Positions 22,106 through 35,682 of a DNA stretch of 64,000 nt are shown here, piece after piece (position 1 is the first letter of the stretch; each line of letters begins with the position of its first letter). Origin of the DNA: Mycocentrospora acerina. Lineage: Eukaryota; Ascomycota; Dothideomycetes; Pleosporales. The notes beneath the pieces were generated by a model, which saw nothing but the letters and a program-made list of their open reading frames with translations, was not told where the DNA came from and searched no databases. The stretch spans positions 372,001 to 436,000 of the forward strand of contig JAKUHH010000284.1 of the NCBI GenBank assembly GCA_022701365.1. The letters run 5' to 3'. The position numbers and the translations under genes were made by a program.

Positions 22106-23256
22106 CACCTTCTTGTCGACTCCCCTGAGCTGTTACATATAGACCTGTACCATCAGCATTTCCGCCCACATGTACTCGTACAGCAAGTCGACGTTTTTCC
22201 AAGATACAGTTGCTTTTTTCCAATACAAAAATCTCGGGGTACCACGCATCTACGGACAAAAAAGTATGGTTGGGTTGGGTTAGGTTCGGTCGGTCTGGGC
22301 TGGAAAATTCCAGTCCGGGCAAAACTACATGGTTAATCGAGGCATGCACAGCAATGGGCGTTGCATGCAAAACAGCGTCAATCCATGATATATCTAATGT
22401 TGAAGTGTACAAGACTTGTTTCCCTTTTCCAAAGGGGTAAATATATAAGGAGATGTATCTACGTAGAGAGAAAGAGAGAGACAGACTTGCCTAGATGGAA
22501 GGAGATGCTAGAAATCAATACAACAAAAGTTCTGCATACACTGTATACTCTTTTCTCTTCTACGAGTGAACAAAGACCCTTTTCTTCCTTTTTGAAATGT
22601 GAAGACACTATTAAATGGTAGGGTTTATTAAAAATATTTGTATGGAAAGAGGAATTGTTTGTAGAGACGCTCATCTACCTATATTCTCTTACATGTATAT
22701 CTCCCTTGCACCTTTAAAATGTAAATGTATAAGATCGGTGATAACCTCAGGCACTGAGAAAAACTAACCATATATATATATATATATACATAGTCACTCC
22801 TCTTCCTTATTTCCTCCCTTCCTTTCTTCCTTTCCTTTCTCACCCTCCCCACTATCCGTCCAATCCCCCCCTTCTGCTCAATCCACTCAACTCTCTCTTT
22901 TGGTTTTGCTTTACCCTTCTATTCATCCCCAACACACCTACCTACCTTTTCTAATACTCTTATATATATATTTCTTCCAGCTAGAATATAACACACATTT
23001 ATCTAACGAAATGAAACGTATAGTACCAAACCCCCCCCTCCTCTCTCTCTGTAAGTGTGTGCGTGTAAATTATATTACAGAGCTAGATTACCAATCCGCC
23101 GTGTCGGATTCAATACCCATACCCTCTTACTCAATTGGAGTTTCTATAAATATCATGGGTGCATGGAGTATTAATTATTTATTTATAGATACGAAGAGGG
23201 GGGTGTTGTTGAACCACCCCCTTGATTTGATACCACTCTTTGTATTCATGGCAGGT

Positions 23257-23487
23257 GGAGTGGGTGTCTCTTGTGGCTTGTTGTTGTTAGTAGCATAGGG
23301 GGGGGGGGGGGTTTTTNNNNNNNNNNNNNNNNNNNNNNNNNNNNNNNNNNNNNNNNNNNNNNNNNNNNNNNNNNNNNNNNNNNNNNNNNNNNNNNNNNNN
23401 NNNNNNNNNNNNNNNNNNNNNNNNNNNNNNNNNNNNNNNNNNNNNNGGAGTGGGTGTCTCTTGTGGCTTGTTGTTGTTAGTAGCATA
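23257..23487. repeat. 41-bp direct repeat flanking the assembly gap
   Basis: The 41 bases at 23257-23297 recur exactly at 23447-23487, immediately after the Ns. Each copy runs into a poly-G tract (14 and 11 G). The first copy then meets the gap, the second continues into unique sequence. This looks like two contig ends that overlap but were not merged. Confidence 0.85.
23317..23446. other. Assembly gap of 130 N
   Basis: Run of undetermined bases directly after a poly-G/poly-T tract. Frames crossing it are meaningless. Confidence 0.99.
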
Positions 23488-26400
23488 GGGGGGGGGGGAG
23501 TTTTGTGCGTTTTCTTTTGGTGAGGTGTTGATGTTGAGTGGGGAGGGGGGATGGTATGTTTGGGGAGGGAGAGTGGGGTAAGATGGGATAGGATGGAAGG
23601 GTTTGATTTGGGATAAGGGGGTAGATGGGAAGATGGATAGATGATAAATTAATGAATGAAAAATAGTGTTTACCTCACTGCAACACCATACCCAAATGTT
23701 ACAAACATTCGCTTAACCAGCGTGAATGATTGGAACAATTAGTGTAATCCATCTGTTCTTCCTATCCCATCGCATCCCCTCCCCTCCCCTCCCCTCCACT
23801 CCCCTCCCATACAAATCACCTACGTGCTTGTGTAAACGGTCCTCTTTACAACGTCCTTGTGCCTTTGTCCTCCTCCAGACAAACGCGGAGAAAATACCAC
23901 GAACCACCTCCAACTAAACTTACCAACTACAACACCCATATTCCCAGACACGTATCGTAGTCCTAGACTCCCCAAAGTCATGAGCGTGGAAACTGTATTT
24001 TCGGAACCTGTTTGGCCCTCATCTTGCACAGATATTGGGAATGTCTGAAATCTGGAATTTTTTCCGCTACGTGCTGGACAGAGAAAGAGATATGGGATAC
24101 GACATGAGGCTTCGAGTGCAGGCAGCGAGGTAGACGGGCGATGTGTAGCAAAAGACTTTAGGCATCCAACAACGCTGACATGCAGTTCAAAAAAAAAAGG
24201 GGGGGCAAAAGCGTAAAAGAAATCCACTCGAGAAACTAACGTTGCACAGGCTTCTACATACGTCAAATACAATCGGATAATATCGCGGATCTATTTCCAA
24301 AGATTACTATATGCACTCGCCACTTTATTATTATCATCATCATCATTATCATCATCACCATCATTATCCCCTGTTCCAAGGATGCCCGCAAGTGATCGGC
24401 AGCCCAGCGGCTCGGTGACTTGCCCAAGACTCAAAGTTGCACAGACATGACACTACAAACGCACGGCAAAGTGCGGAATCATATCTCCGCGGCCTCCGTC
24501 TCCCAGCTCTGCTGCTAATGCAAAACACAATCACTTGACTAGAAAGACGGCTACTCATGTCTGGTGATGAAAATGACGAGTCCTTTTTTTTCTTTGCCTC
24601 TTCTGTTGGCTTGAAGGGGCGAGCTGACCCATGCACGTAGCTAAGCACGTTGTAGTTGTAGGCGTTCGATCTTCATGGCCAACAACCGTAATCGTCGTTG
24701 TCATCGTGATTGTGATCGTGATCGTATCGAGGGGTCTTGTAGGGATGTGTGTACCATACGATATATATCTACTTTATGGTGGGGGATGGGATCAAAACCA
24801 TGTAAATACGTATGCGTGAGCAGCTAGGCAGAGAACAGAGCCATGGAAAGCGATCGGTTTTACGACGCGTCAATTTTCCCAAGTGCCAATGTTTATGGTA
24901 CGTCTTGGTTTTCGAAAAATGGTGAAAGAGATCATCACATAGGCCAATCTTTATAGTGCTTGTGCTTTGTAATGCTGGGTTTAGACCGGCGTTTAATGTA
25001 CAGTGGTTGAATTCCCCTAAGGATACGGGTATGCATGCTGCATGTTGTAAAGACTTTCTATGCCCGGTCGTTGATCCCACGCCAACGATGTAACGTAGGC
25101 CCCGGACTGCGTAGGTGCGAGATTATAACGGGAAGGGTCAGGATAGAGTCGAGGCGAGAGGTGGTTTCTGATGGGGTTGGGTTTGTAATCGCGTTAGCGA
25201 TTGGGTCGCCTTTGTCTGTGTTGTACGAGTATCTATATTGGGCACCGTTTTATGAGTGCTGCGGAAGGGTTAGAGATTAGCGGAATATGTATGCGAGAGC
25301 TTGTCGGTCAGATGAAGGAATGCGTGCACGACCACTGATGAATATGCTACATCGAATCAGTATGACAGCCAGGTTGAATTGCTTCGGCATGCATGGCGTT
25401 GTGAGGAGGACTGATGCCTCTGCCTAGATGCAAAGGCACGGCATATTTTGGGCTGCCCAGTATGGTCAATAAACGACGATCCCTTGATCAACTTCCGACG
25501 CCCTCCACATGACGGCATGTTGCGTCTCCCGTCGAGATGTCTCAAGGAAACAAAGGCGACTGTGGCACTCGGCATCCACTGTGTAATCAGGCGCCAGCAA
25601 GTTCAGCGGCTGCAGCGGGAACCGACAACTACCAGCGAGCAGATCAACCGTGAGACAAATGTCCAAAAGGTCTCAACCTTGGGGTGGGTGTCGCGCATGT
25701 CATGTCGTCTCTGGCGGTCTGTTTGGACCGATCCAGGTACCCCCAGCTTCGTTGATCGCCCATGTGTCTCCTAGAATGGAGACGTACGCGAGACAGGCGG
25801 AGCGGCACGTCACGTACAAGAAGGCGTCTAGTGTGTGTGTTTGAGTGGAGGGAGGAAGTTGTCGTCAAACAGGAGACTATGGTCCGAGTGGTAGCGGTAA
25901 CATCGGGCAAGAAGATGCGTGTCGCTGATGAGAGCACTGTGCTTCGTGCTTCGTGCTTCGTGCGTCGGACTGCGGGCCGCGAGTAGGCCGAAGCTATGCA
26001 GGTGAATGAGTGCTCTTGCTTGCGCGTCCCAAGGGCGAATAAAAAAGATCGTTCGGAAGGTCGCAATGACCGTATCAGCCTGGTGGCTTAGCTGCTTGAA
26101 CTAAACAAGACGATGACTGTTTTAGCGATTGGCTGTAAGAAAGATCTTGGAGCTTTAGGCGCGTGCTCGCGGATAGCTTCCGTTTGCCGTGTCTGATAGT
26201 CTGATAGAGGGCTTGCAGGCTGACTACCGTCTGGCAACAAAAATCAACACAGAGTGAAGCCCATAGGCTGCATGCTTGGAGAAACGCATGATGCCTTTCC
26301 CTCAGTGCATTCCTGTCTAGCACAAAAGAGAGGTAACGTATAGAAGTGTGACTCGGTGAAATCTTGTCTAAATGCATTGCTACTGCATTAACAGTCAGGG

Positions 26401-29400
26401 GGGAGCGAGATTGCTCGGCAGATTTTGCACAAAAGATCGCTCAGATCTGGTTTATTTGGAGCTGGACGCCGTAGTCTACTGCGCGCCTCATCAGCCACTA
26501 AAAGCCTCTGAGATCAGAGTCAATACACCGTCGTCGCATGGGTTGGGCACGACCGGTCAGGTCGGCGGTGACTTGAGATCGGGCAAGCCTTACGTAGTAC
26601 AAGGATGCGGTACTTTGCGGCCTGCGAGTGTGGTACGAGGTCAACTGGCAAAACAAACGCCGGCTCTGTAGAATACAGTTTCCGAATTCGTGCATAGTCC
26701 ACGACCTGGCACCATGGCATGCCTGCGTCAGGTAAGTGCGGTCCTTCAATACGCCCAAAAGTCATCGCTGGAAGAGGCGATTTCGAATGGAATGTGACGC
26801 TCTTGCGGATTGCACCACTGAGCAAGACTGACATGTGAGGGTGCATTTGATTTTTTCCCACAGTCTTTTTGGTGCCTTGAATGCAGGTAGTAGTCATGTG
26901 GATAGAGTTGCTGTGGAGCAAGGAAAACAAACAGCAGCCCAAGAGTCAAGCCACCGCCTGGTCCTGATGGATCAAGACCGAGGTGTTACAGAATGCAGCA
27001 TCCAGCTCTTGCACCGAGAGACTGATTCAGAAAGCCGCTGCACGCATCCAAAGAGGGCGGAGAAACTCCGTGTGCAAGCCGAGTATCCTTGATGTGAGGC
27101 TTATTAAGACCATGACAATTGCACACGGAAGGAAACTTCCATGTAAAAGCACGACTGGTGAGACACGATGCGGACCTTCGCACACCGAAGTCGCAGTCGC
27201 AGTCTCTGTCACGTAAGCCACTCTCGAACATTTCAGGACTATGCATGTTGCCCGGGTGTATGCGCCAAACCCCCATGTAATCCTTCTCCACAATCACGCT
27301 GGCACATGCCGAGTCGGGGGTGAAAACGGCTTGTCTTTGGCGTTGTGCTCTCCAGGTAGAAACCTGATAGTGCATTTTCGCAGTAGGCAGGAAACCGGAC
27401 ACATATGCTAATGAGGACATTCAAGAAAGTGTAAAAGCACATGGCGAATTCTGACCGAAACCAGCCTAATGTTGAACACGGTGGGGCCCGCACTAGCATT
27501 TGCCTTGCACGGATGCCGAGCAAGAACATTATAGTGTATTAGGTGTCGCCCTAAATAGAGTCTAGAACACGCATCAATCAGGTCTTGCTAGAGTGCACCT
27601 AAGATCGCCGCTGTTCACAAATACACACTAGCCTGCCAAACAAATCCACTTCATGCAACCAGTCCCTCTCGCGCTTCTTCGCTCAGGCTTGTCTGGCACC
27701 GGGAGAAGATCGGAGGGTGCGACATCGAAGCTTGGATCGTTTCCGACGGGCCTTACCAACGATCCTTGCGCACCGCAAAGGCCCCTGATACAGACGAGGT
27801 AGAGATCCTCTTGCCAACCATGGAAGAAGATCACTTCCATGTCGACAAGTTTTCCTTTCGACCGGGCGAAGAAAAAATTGTGAACAACCATTATGTTGCA
27901 ATGATAACAACATGCACAAGTAATATCATTCCGTTCAGGCTGACACACAAGGATGGCGCCGTGCATGCTGCAACTTGGAACATTTTATTGCGCCCACCGC
28001 TCTTCAACGATGAAACGCCACGTCTGGGTCCACTCGTCTCGTGGACTGGTTAACGAGTACGTCATGAGAGGTTTTTTGTTCCCGTGTCGCAGATTTGCCG
28101 GCTGAGGTTGTCAGAGATAGGCAGCGCTTGCCCAGATTAGCACACTCAAGCAAAACCCCGCGTGTGGTTCCACGACGCGAGTGCGAAAATCCGGCCAAAG
28201 CACACTCAAGGGGATGCTTGCAAGTTGGAATGGTTGCGCTTGACAGGTAACAGATCAGGAACCACCCAGCGGATTCAGAAATTCAAATGGGGTGATGGCT
28301 AAGGGGACTACAGTGACACTTGTTGGCTATGATGTGTATTTCCAGTTGACGGGCACAAGCAGATGCAGGTCAGCGCTCAACACACTCGATTAATTACAGT
28401 TCGCAGGATTCGCAGATACGATCCTTCAACAATCGTGCAGATTCTACTGACAAGGTTTGCAGGATGGCGCTTACATGTTGTTTGTCTCGTGATATGCAAG
28501 ACGGGCTGTGATTCAAATTATCATCTAAACACCCGAGGCTTGCAGTCATGCTCGTGAATAATGCGTGGGATGCGCTGAAATACGGAATACAACACACTTT
28601 GTTCGTGAAACGACTCATTGGTTCAAACGCAATTATGATACACTTCCGTCGGTGATCATATTGCCGTGCGTGATGAGCGTCTGACATGCTAGGATAGCAG
28701 GACAGGAGGGACTGGCCTGCTAGCAAATTCTGTTCAACCTTATGCCCAGCACTCAGGCAAAGGTGTTCCTCCCCACCATAGGCTCATGCGTCAGCGCAGG
28801 GGAGGCTGCACAAGAGGGAGGATGGCGCCGTATTGCCTTGTCAAAAATTGACCCATGCTTGTGGATTTCATACATTTTTTCCTGGCGACAAGACACTCAT
28901 GCAAGCCCCCCTGACATGATCCGGTGCACTCAATCGCCAAAAGCATCCATGTGTCCGCGTTGCACCGCTGTCGATCATTTAAGCGAGACATGACTAGAGT
29001 CATCGGCGCTTCGGCTGAACCACAAGCCACGCCCGGGGATTTCTCGTTATCGAACGGTAATGCCGTTTTAAGTATGGTAGCTGGGGTTTGCAAGACCACG
29101 GCAAGCGTCAAAGCTCGTCATCTCTATGGAGGCAGCTCTAACCCCTGATTGGTGTGATAGTATATTCAGGTGAAGGCATCGGAAAGATTTACGCTGACGA
29201 TTGGTGTCGGTAAAATCTGCATCAGCTTCTGAGGCGAAGCGACACGAGTATGCACTCTAGCGGATTAGTTGCAGTTGAACTGGACTGTGGAGTTGGAGTG
29301 GGTAGGTAGTGGTGGCTGCCTATAGCATGCCTAATCTAGTCAACAACGCACTGATGCTGAAGAGGCGAGGCACCCATCATGTATGAGTTATGTGTTGGAA

Positions 29401-31266
29401 TGGAGTCTATTTCGTCACTTCTGAAGAATGACATGCCTTCCTGATATGAACGCGCGTTTGTGTGTTGAAGCCCTGGTCATAGGTTGGTATATCACAATGA
29501 TTATCATCGTCATCTGCTGTGCCTCAATTCATTTCGGAGTGGGGTCTACATTCGTTCCGCTACGTGTTCGTGTCCTGGGCTGTGAACGCGGATGGCTCGG
29601 TCGTCTAATAGTGATGTTCGACATTAGCTCGCGGACATAGTGTCGAAGATGGGCCCGGTGAAATGTCATTGTGCTTTTTCCGGCAATGTCTTAGCTAAGC
29701 AGGGATTATAGACTCGGCGGATGCATACATACGGGCTCCTTGGGCGCAGTCCATGGCGACGGCGCATTCCCACGCTGAGGGTGTGGAGGCCGACCCAGGA
29801 GGAGCAGGCGGCTGCAATGTGCTCAGACTGGACCAGCCTAGGGCTCGACGACTACGAGGCTGGTGGGCCTGCGTGACTGCCGGGCGAGTGTGATGGCATG
29901 CCTTGCTGCAATCTCCGTGGTGGTGGTGCCGTTGAGTGTGTGACTTCAGCCAGCGATGCAGTTGTCTGATCCTGCGTCCATCCTGATCCGGTCCAATCCT
30001 GGACAGCCCCATGTCATGGGCTCGCCGTGCCCGTTACAGGTGGGCTCTTGCAGGGAAGGGAACTTGTGTGTCGATTTCTGGAAGACGGTCGGCTACGGAG
30101 AGGCCAATCAACACGGCGGAACTGCGAGCACCCCAGATCGCGCTTGAATATCCATGTGCCAGCAGCTTGGTTTGCGCGACCTGCAGGAGACGCTAAGAAC
30201 GGGCATAGTGGAGAAGGCTCACCTGCTAGCTGGGCGATAATTCGTAGATGCGAAAAGATGTCTAGCGCAGAGCGAGAGCCCGAACTTGCTTTCCACTCTT
30301 TTCGAGACTACTGCACCAACCAGAGTTTGACCACCATCGCACCCTGATCTGGCAATGGTTGCTGGCGCCTCGCGAAGCATCCCGACTTTTGCAGGATGCA
30401 TTCGCCCCTCCCACAGGTCAAACCCCCATCGACAATCTCGTCGTCTATCAGACAGACCGCCTGACCATTGGCTCGTCTCCTTTCTCCAGTATCGCCGGCG
30501 TTCTTCCACTAATTATGCCTCGTCGTCGGAGCGGCTAAAACGTTTTGTTGTGGTGCCGACTGTCCATCCCTTGCCCGCCATCAATCTTTCTAGGGCTAGT
30601 TGACCGCTTACCGCCCCCATGCACACGACACACGATCCCGGCACGGAGCGCAGCTGAGTCGTACTTGAGGTTCAACTGTCCCGGAGGCTAGTCGCACTAC
30701 CGCATTCTGCCATCATCTTTGTTGACGTGGTGCTTTCCCTTGCTTTTGTCAAAATGAGCCGGCCAACCTCCGCAGCACGGGAGCTCCGTCGCGCCATGAT
30801 ACATCGGTACCCGCCCTTGTTGTCAACCGTCCCTGGCTTGTGATTTGGCCATTCCTGTCCTCTGTCTGTACCCCATGCTCTTGTTGGTCGCTCCAGCCGT
30901 GCCACTCCCGCCTAGTCGTCACAGCTCCCTCACCAAGCTATTCCTTGGGTGGCCCCGTATCGTCAATAACTTTCTGTTCCCTGTCTGCAACTAGGTATCC
31001 CACCTTTAGTTGTCCTTGAGTTTGCATTAGCTTAGCCCTGGTACTCCTTGCAGCATGACTCTTTTCGTGCCGCGAAGTTGCTCTTTTTCAATTTCCCCAT
31101 CCTTCCTTCCCAATCTGTCTATATCTCTTGGCATTTCATATACCTATGCAGTTGCCGCATGTTGGCACGCTTTCAGGTCAGACAGTGATTGAAGTTCATA
31201 ACGCCGCCTGGTAACTTCTTCGACACAACCCGTTTGAATACATCAACCCTTTCGCAACCACCCACA

Positions 31267-32361
31267 ATGACGTCTTCCTTCCCTGCATATGACATGCACG
31301 ATACATCCTCTCATATGCACATCTCGCAACTTCCACGGCGCACCTCTCGATGCTCTGCTACGCAGCCAACAAGTCGTTCATCCCGTGTCGAGAAACCCAG
31401 AAGCCATCACAACAGCCCAAGAACTATGGAGAGAAGAAAAACGACAACAGAAACCAAACTCTATGCAACACTCGACGACCACTACAAGATGATGTTCGGG
31501 ATCATGGGATCTGAGGAGGTCAACGAGAGCCGTCCACAGCCAGGAAGGCCTGTCAGCTGGCACCCATCATCTACACAATTTCAAACTTCTCGAACATCGC
31601 CATATGCGGAACCTATGCACCAGCAGGACTGGTCACAGCAGTACCCGGTATCTTCACGAACTTCCGCGCATGGATCCGACTACTACTCAATATCAGCTCG
31701 CGATTCCACGTACGAGCCGATGTCGAGTTGCTTTGCTAGCCCTAATGTATATGGCATGCATCGTGGTTCAGACGAATCTGACAACTCCTGGCAAAGAGTC
31801 CCTCAGCAGACACCATCCTATACTCACTCTGCCCTATCCACTCCTACAACCGAGCCTCTACCTTGGTATCTACAACAGTGGGCTCAAAAGAACCAAATTC
31901 AAATGCACGCAACATCACGAAACGATTCCAATGCCTTCCCACAGTACCACCAGTCTATCAAACAGGACGAAGATATGGAAGAGGATGACGGGAAAGAGTT
32001 GGTAGGTTTGGGTCTTTACGACCGACCAGAGGTATCTTCTCTTTGGAATGGGTTTGAAGAGGCAACAGGGAAGGGTCTGAAGTTGGAAGAGACCTGGCAG
32101 CCGCCTGAGGACGATGACGAGGATGACGAAGATGACGCAAGCTCAGACGCAAGCATCGAGGAGCCCTCTCCGCCAGTGAACCAGCAGTCCCAACAGTTGC
32201 AGCTGCCAGTTCACGTCAAGGCTCAAACATCCGGAAGCATGGAAGGCCGAAGCTTCTTTTTTGACGAGGACGAGACAGTGTCCAAGGAATGGTGGTTTCA
32301 ACAATTAAAGCAGCCCTCGATGCCAGTGCGGGAGGTCGGGCTCGGGTATGACTGGCTATGA
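31267..32361 (+). CDS. Conserved acidic fungal protein, function unknown
   Basis: One exon of 364 residues from ATG 31267. The frame extends back to a TTG at 31189, but that part looks like leader. The N-terminal half is rich in Ser, Thr, Pro, His and Gln, predicted disordered. A short basic helix around residues 50-75 contains METRRK-like character, and LYATLDDHYKMMFGIMG is a plausible folded segment. The C-terminal half holds GKELVGLGLYDRPE and GKGLKLEETWQPPEDD followed by an acidic block. I recall this GLGLYD...GKGLKLEE pairing from other Dothideomycete and Eurotiomycete hypotheticals, which argues for a real gene. Acidic patches suggest a nuclear regulatory role, as inference only. It sits next to the 9-kb gene-poor interval, which may include a long leader. 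Confidence 0.75.
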   Translation: MTSSFPAYDMHDTSSHMHISQLPRRTSRCSATQPTSRSSRVEKPRSHHNSPRTMERRKTTTETKLYATLDDHYKMMFGIMGSEEVNESRPQPGRPVSWHPSSTQFQTSRTSPYAEPMHQQDWSQQYPVSSRTSAHGSDYYSISARDSTYEPMSSCFASPNVYGMHRGSDESDNSWQRVPQQTPSYTHSALSTPTTEPLPWYLQQWAQKNQIQMHATSRNDSNAFPQYHQSIKQDEDMEEDDGKELVGLGLYDRPEVSSLWNGFEEATGKGLKLEETWQPPEDDDEDDEDDASSDASIEEPSPPVNQQSQQLQLPVHVKAQTSGSMEGRSFFFDEDETVSKEWWFQQLKQPSMPVREVGLGYDWL

Positions 32362-33398
32362 ATGTTGCCAAGAAGGTTTCACACTGAACGTATGAATCTG
32401 ACACAGGTCCACATTGTTTTGATCATTTTGTTTTGCAAAGCGAGGCGTTCCGGCACATTGTTTTTTGGACGAGGATTGGGAAAAGAACCGCTACAAATAC
32501 CCCTCGCCTTCATTGGCTGCATAGTTCATAAAGCTACTACATTACTTGTTATGAGAATTAGTGAAACATGAGATTGTTAGTTATCATGCTTGGGTCCAGT
32601 AGACCAGCACATAGTTAATTCAACTTCACAACCATCGCGATCCATACCCTGGTGCCTTTGAGTTTTGTAATTACAGTAAGCTGATCAGCGTGCATTTCTA
32701 GCCAAATAGAATTGACTTCATTGTTTTCGTAAACTTTCAGTGCTATGCCACGCTATTAGCGGCTGATGAGCCTCATACGGCAACCCATCAAAGGCCCTCG
32801 CACAGGTGTCATCACTCTGATGTCCATCTCAACCTCGCTAAGCAACTCATCCATCGCCCGGCCTTGCCGAAGGACCGACAGTGAACTAGGTACCTATGCT
32901 GGATCGTACTGGCACGACCTGCCAAGCCGACACTTTGCATCCGGCTTAGCACTGACCAGGAATGCCGCGCTTGTAGAGCAATCCCGCACCCAGACCAGAG
33001 TCACGGTACAAACGTAACTTCGCTCAGTCTCGGCAACCTCGTCGCACCTTCCCTTCTCGGCGCGTAAGCCATGCATCCTTCTCCGACGCAAAAAACCTGA
33101 GCTACTGCACACGTTGTGCCCCACAGACTCTATTTGCTAAGCGTACTAGGTGTAAAAAATAACATTTGGGCTCTGGGATTCTGGAAGCCTTGGGCTCTGC
33201 GTCATCAAACCGGCTGGTAATCTTAACATCAGGCCACTCGAGATGGATGTGCGGTAGCCATATCGATAAGGCGTTTGCCGTCGGGGTTTTTCCGCAACTG
33301 CGCGCCGACTCACGTGCAGACAGAGGCTGATTCAAACTTCAGACCAAACTGGAACAAAGAGCCTGGCCAATCGCGTTCGACAAGTATTCTGTCACATT
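32362..33398. other. Intergenic upstream of LAS1
   Basis: 3' region of the acidic-protein gene and promoter of LAS1. Small frames on both strands show no resemblance to known proteins. Confidence 0.45.
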
Positions 33399-35126
33399 AT
33401 GGACTCGTATTCGGACTTTGTTGTCACGCCGTGGCGTGGTAGGGAGGAGCTGCTGCAGCTGCGACGTGATTTCTACAGTCAGGGGGAGAGCGACCGAAGA
33501 GTAAGGGCAGTCAACAAGGTGTGTAGGCCCTTTTTGATTGCTGTTATGAGTTTCGACCTAAGACGTTTTTGTGTTATGGGAAGATGTCTGATATTTGGAT
33601 ATAGGTGCTAGCATGGCGATCACGGAAATCAGATCTACCACTATTGCTAGACTCGACTGCAGACATAGTTGATGTTGTTCTTCAAGATGAGAGAGGAGAG
33701 TTGGCGCTTAATGCGTTGCGGCTTCTGTATGCTACTGCCATTTCGAGGTATGTGTATTCTATATTGTAGCATTACTGCACGCCCATCTTTTGATCTGGGT
33801 TGGTGTTTTGATCAATTCTTCCTGTAAAGATGATCACCTCCATTTCTTGTATTATTTTCTTCGTAATTCTTCCTCGCTATCCCATTATCACGATGTTTAC
33901 CTATAAATCCACATTTCAGTCCTCCACTTATATATTTTCATCACCGTGCAAGGGTTCCAGTCTCTGCATAATCTATTGTTTATATGCAAACTTCTCCGCA
34001 TTTCATCCTACTGTTATCCTACTTAACCCCCTTTAGATTCATTACCGGCCTCTCCGACACACAAATAGAGCTCACCCGTGACCGACCCTCCTGGTTCCTC
34101 CCTGGGAAGACCCTCCAACTCCCTACCTCCCTGCTCGAGATCCGACACCGCATTGTCCATCGACACCTCCCTTCTCTCGCCGAGCTAAAGCGCGCCGCGA
34201 TAGCCTCTCTCGACTGGCTCTGGGACTGGTACTGGACGCAACTCGACCAAGCCTTCTCCATCACCAAGCCCACAGAACAGGAACAAGAAAGTGCAACCGA
34301 CGTACTGTCAGGAATTCTAAAGGTATACATAAAGAAGAGAAAATCAGAGATCAAAACTCGTCGAAAAGATGGCGAAGTGTCTAAAGCAGCTGAGAATGCC
34401 CTATCGAGCTACAATACCCGCTTTGCACCCAGCAATACCACCCAACCCCCAGCGCACACCCAAACACTCCTCATCCGCCTCCTTATAGACTCGTCCACAA
34501 TTCTCCCCATGGACAAGAAACTCGGGTCCAGCATGTCTGGCGCCTTCCTGATCTGGACCCCACTTCTCCTGACATTCTGCCTACACTCCCCCTCTCTGCC
34601 GAAGGCTCTACTTACGCACATCATGAACACAATGAAAGCTTCTACGGGGCCACAAGTTGAGACAGATCCCACATATGAGGGTATGTACGAATGGCTTATA
34701 TATATTCTGTGCTCGGAAGAATGGAAAGTCACGCATGTGGCGGAGAAAATGCTGGAAGACACTCTTATGCGGTGTTTCTCGGCACCAACATATTGGAATT
34801 TGAAGCTTGCCAGGAGGCTACTACAGGACAAGACCGTACCGGGGAGGGATATGTGGATTGCTGTATTAGCAGCTGCTGGGGGTGAGGAGAGTGCAATGTT
34901 GGAGAACAAAAATGGTGGAGACGGTATGGAGGTTGAGGATATTGAGACGGGGTTGCCTGTACATGGAAAGAAGGAAGTGAGCACTGGAGCAGGTGTACCT
35001 GTGGATTGGAATGATGACAAGGGCATGAAGAAGAACCATGTGAAGATACAAGGGCCGCAGAAGGTGTTGGGACTGTGGAAACCCACGCCTATTGGGACCC
35101 TGCCTGAGGGGTGGGAAGAAGAATAG
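33399..35126 (+). CDS. LAS1: Las1, HEPN endoribonuclease for ITS2 pre-rRNA cleavage
   Basis: Exons 33399-33518, 33605-33747 and 34037-35126 give 450 residues; introns are 86 and 289 bp. Las1 with Grc3 cuts ITS2 during 60S ribosome maturation. The N-terminus (VVTPWRGREELLQLRRDFYS) and the second exon (RGELALNALRLLYATAISRFITGLSD) are the Las1 fold. The HEPN nuclease motif R-x3-4-H reads RHRIVH at residues 124-129, followed by HLPSLAELKRA and LDWLWDWYW. The C-terminal motif LGLWKPTPIGTLPEGW is the conserved Las1 tail that meets the Grc3 partner. An acidic, variable region precedes it. Both catalytic residues of the motif are present, so the enzyme should be active. The 289-bp second intron is long for this window. 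Confidence 0.9.
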
Positions 35127-35682
35127 TGGTATTTTGGGCTGTGTTCGTACACTAATATCCAGAGAAGAAGATGTGAAATATTCGACAACCCGCGAAGCTT
35201 GACATCAGCTTCTGTGGTTAAGTTGGATGTGCTTGCTTATTTTCCGCGAGCAATGAATTGCAATTACGAGCTCACAGACATACCCAAAGTGGTCTACCAA
35301 AGCAGAGATGTGGGTTCCCATACATCCTAGAGGGAGTTGCTTCTGTTGTACTCAGTGAGTGAGCTTTTGGAAGAATGAAACGGTACGACACTGGTCCACA
35401 GATTTGAAACTTCGGACAGCACATACATTGCAATAGTACATTACTTTAAACAGAATAAGCAAATGTACATGTTGCTAGATAAGTAAAACGTAGCATGAAT
35501 AAGACATGACTTTTGGGCCCTTCCTAGCATACGATGCCTACTTTTACTCTTTTGCCTTTTGTAGTGTACATGATGCTCTCCGGCATCTAAGTTATGATCA
35601 TGCTCCCCAAATCGACAAATAGATGTGAGATATTCAAATGCATCCCAACCACTAACGTCTCTTCTATACACAGAAAAGTCAT
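35127..35682. other. Convergent 3' region LAS1 / SEC61
   Basis: 3' regions of two convergent genes. No open frame of interest. Confidence 0.5.

Larger units (their letters stand above)
22106..31266. other. 9.2-kb gene-poor interval
   Basis: No coding frame here exceeds about 150 codons or resembles a known family on either strand, and I could not assemble a spliced model. Base composition looks mixed rather than the AT-rich state left by RIP. Landmarks are simple repeats (TA near 22775, CCCCT units 23775-23808, ATC/ATT units 24325-24366, CTTCGTG units 25939-25964), an assembly gap (23317-23446), and a CT-rich stretch (about 30950-31260) that reads as promoter and leader of the next gene. Confidence 0.55.

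Noticed and set aside
24000..31000. RIP-degraded transposon or pathogenicity island
   Set aside because: No marked AT enrichment, terminal repeats, reverse transcriptase or transposase remnants were found by reading.
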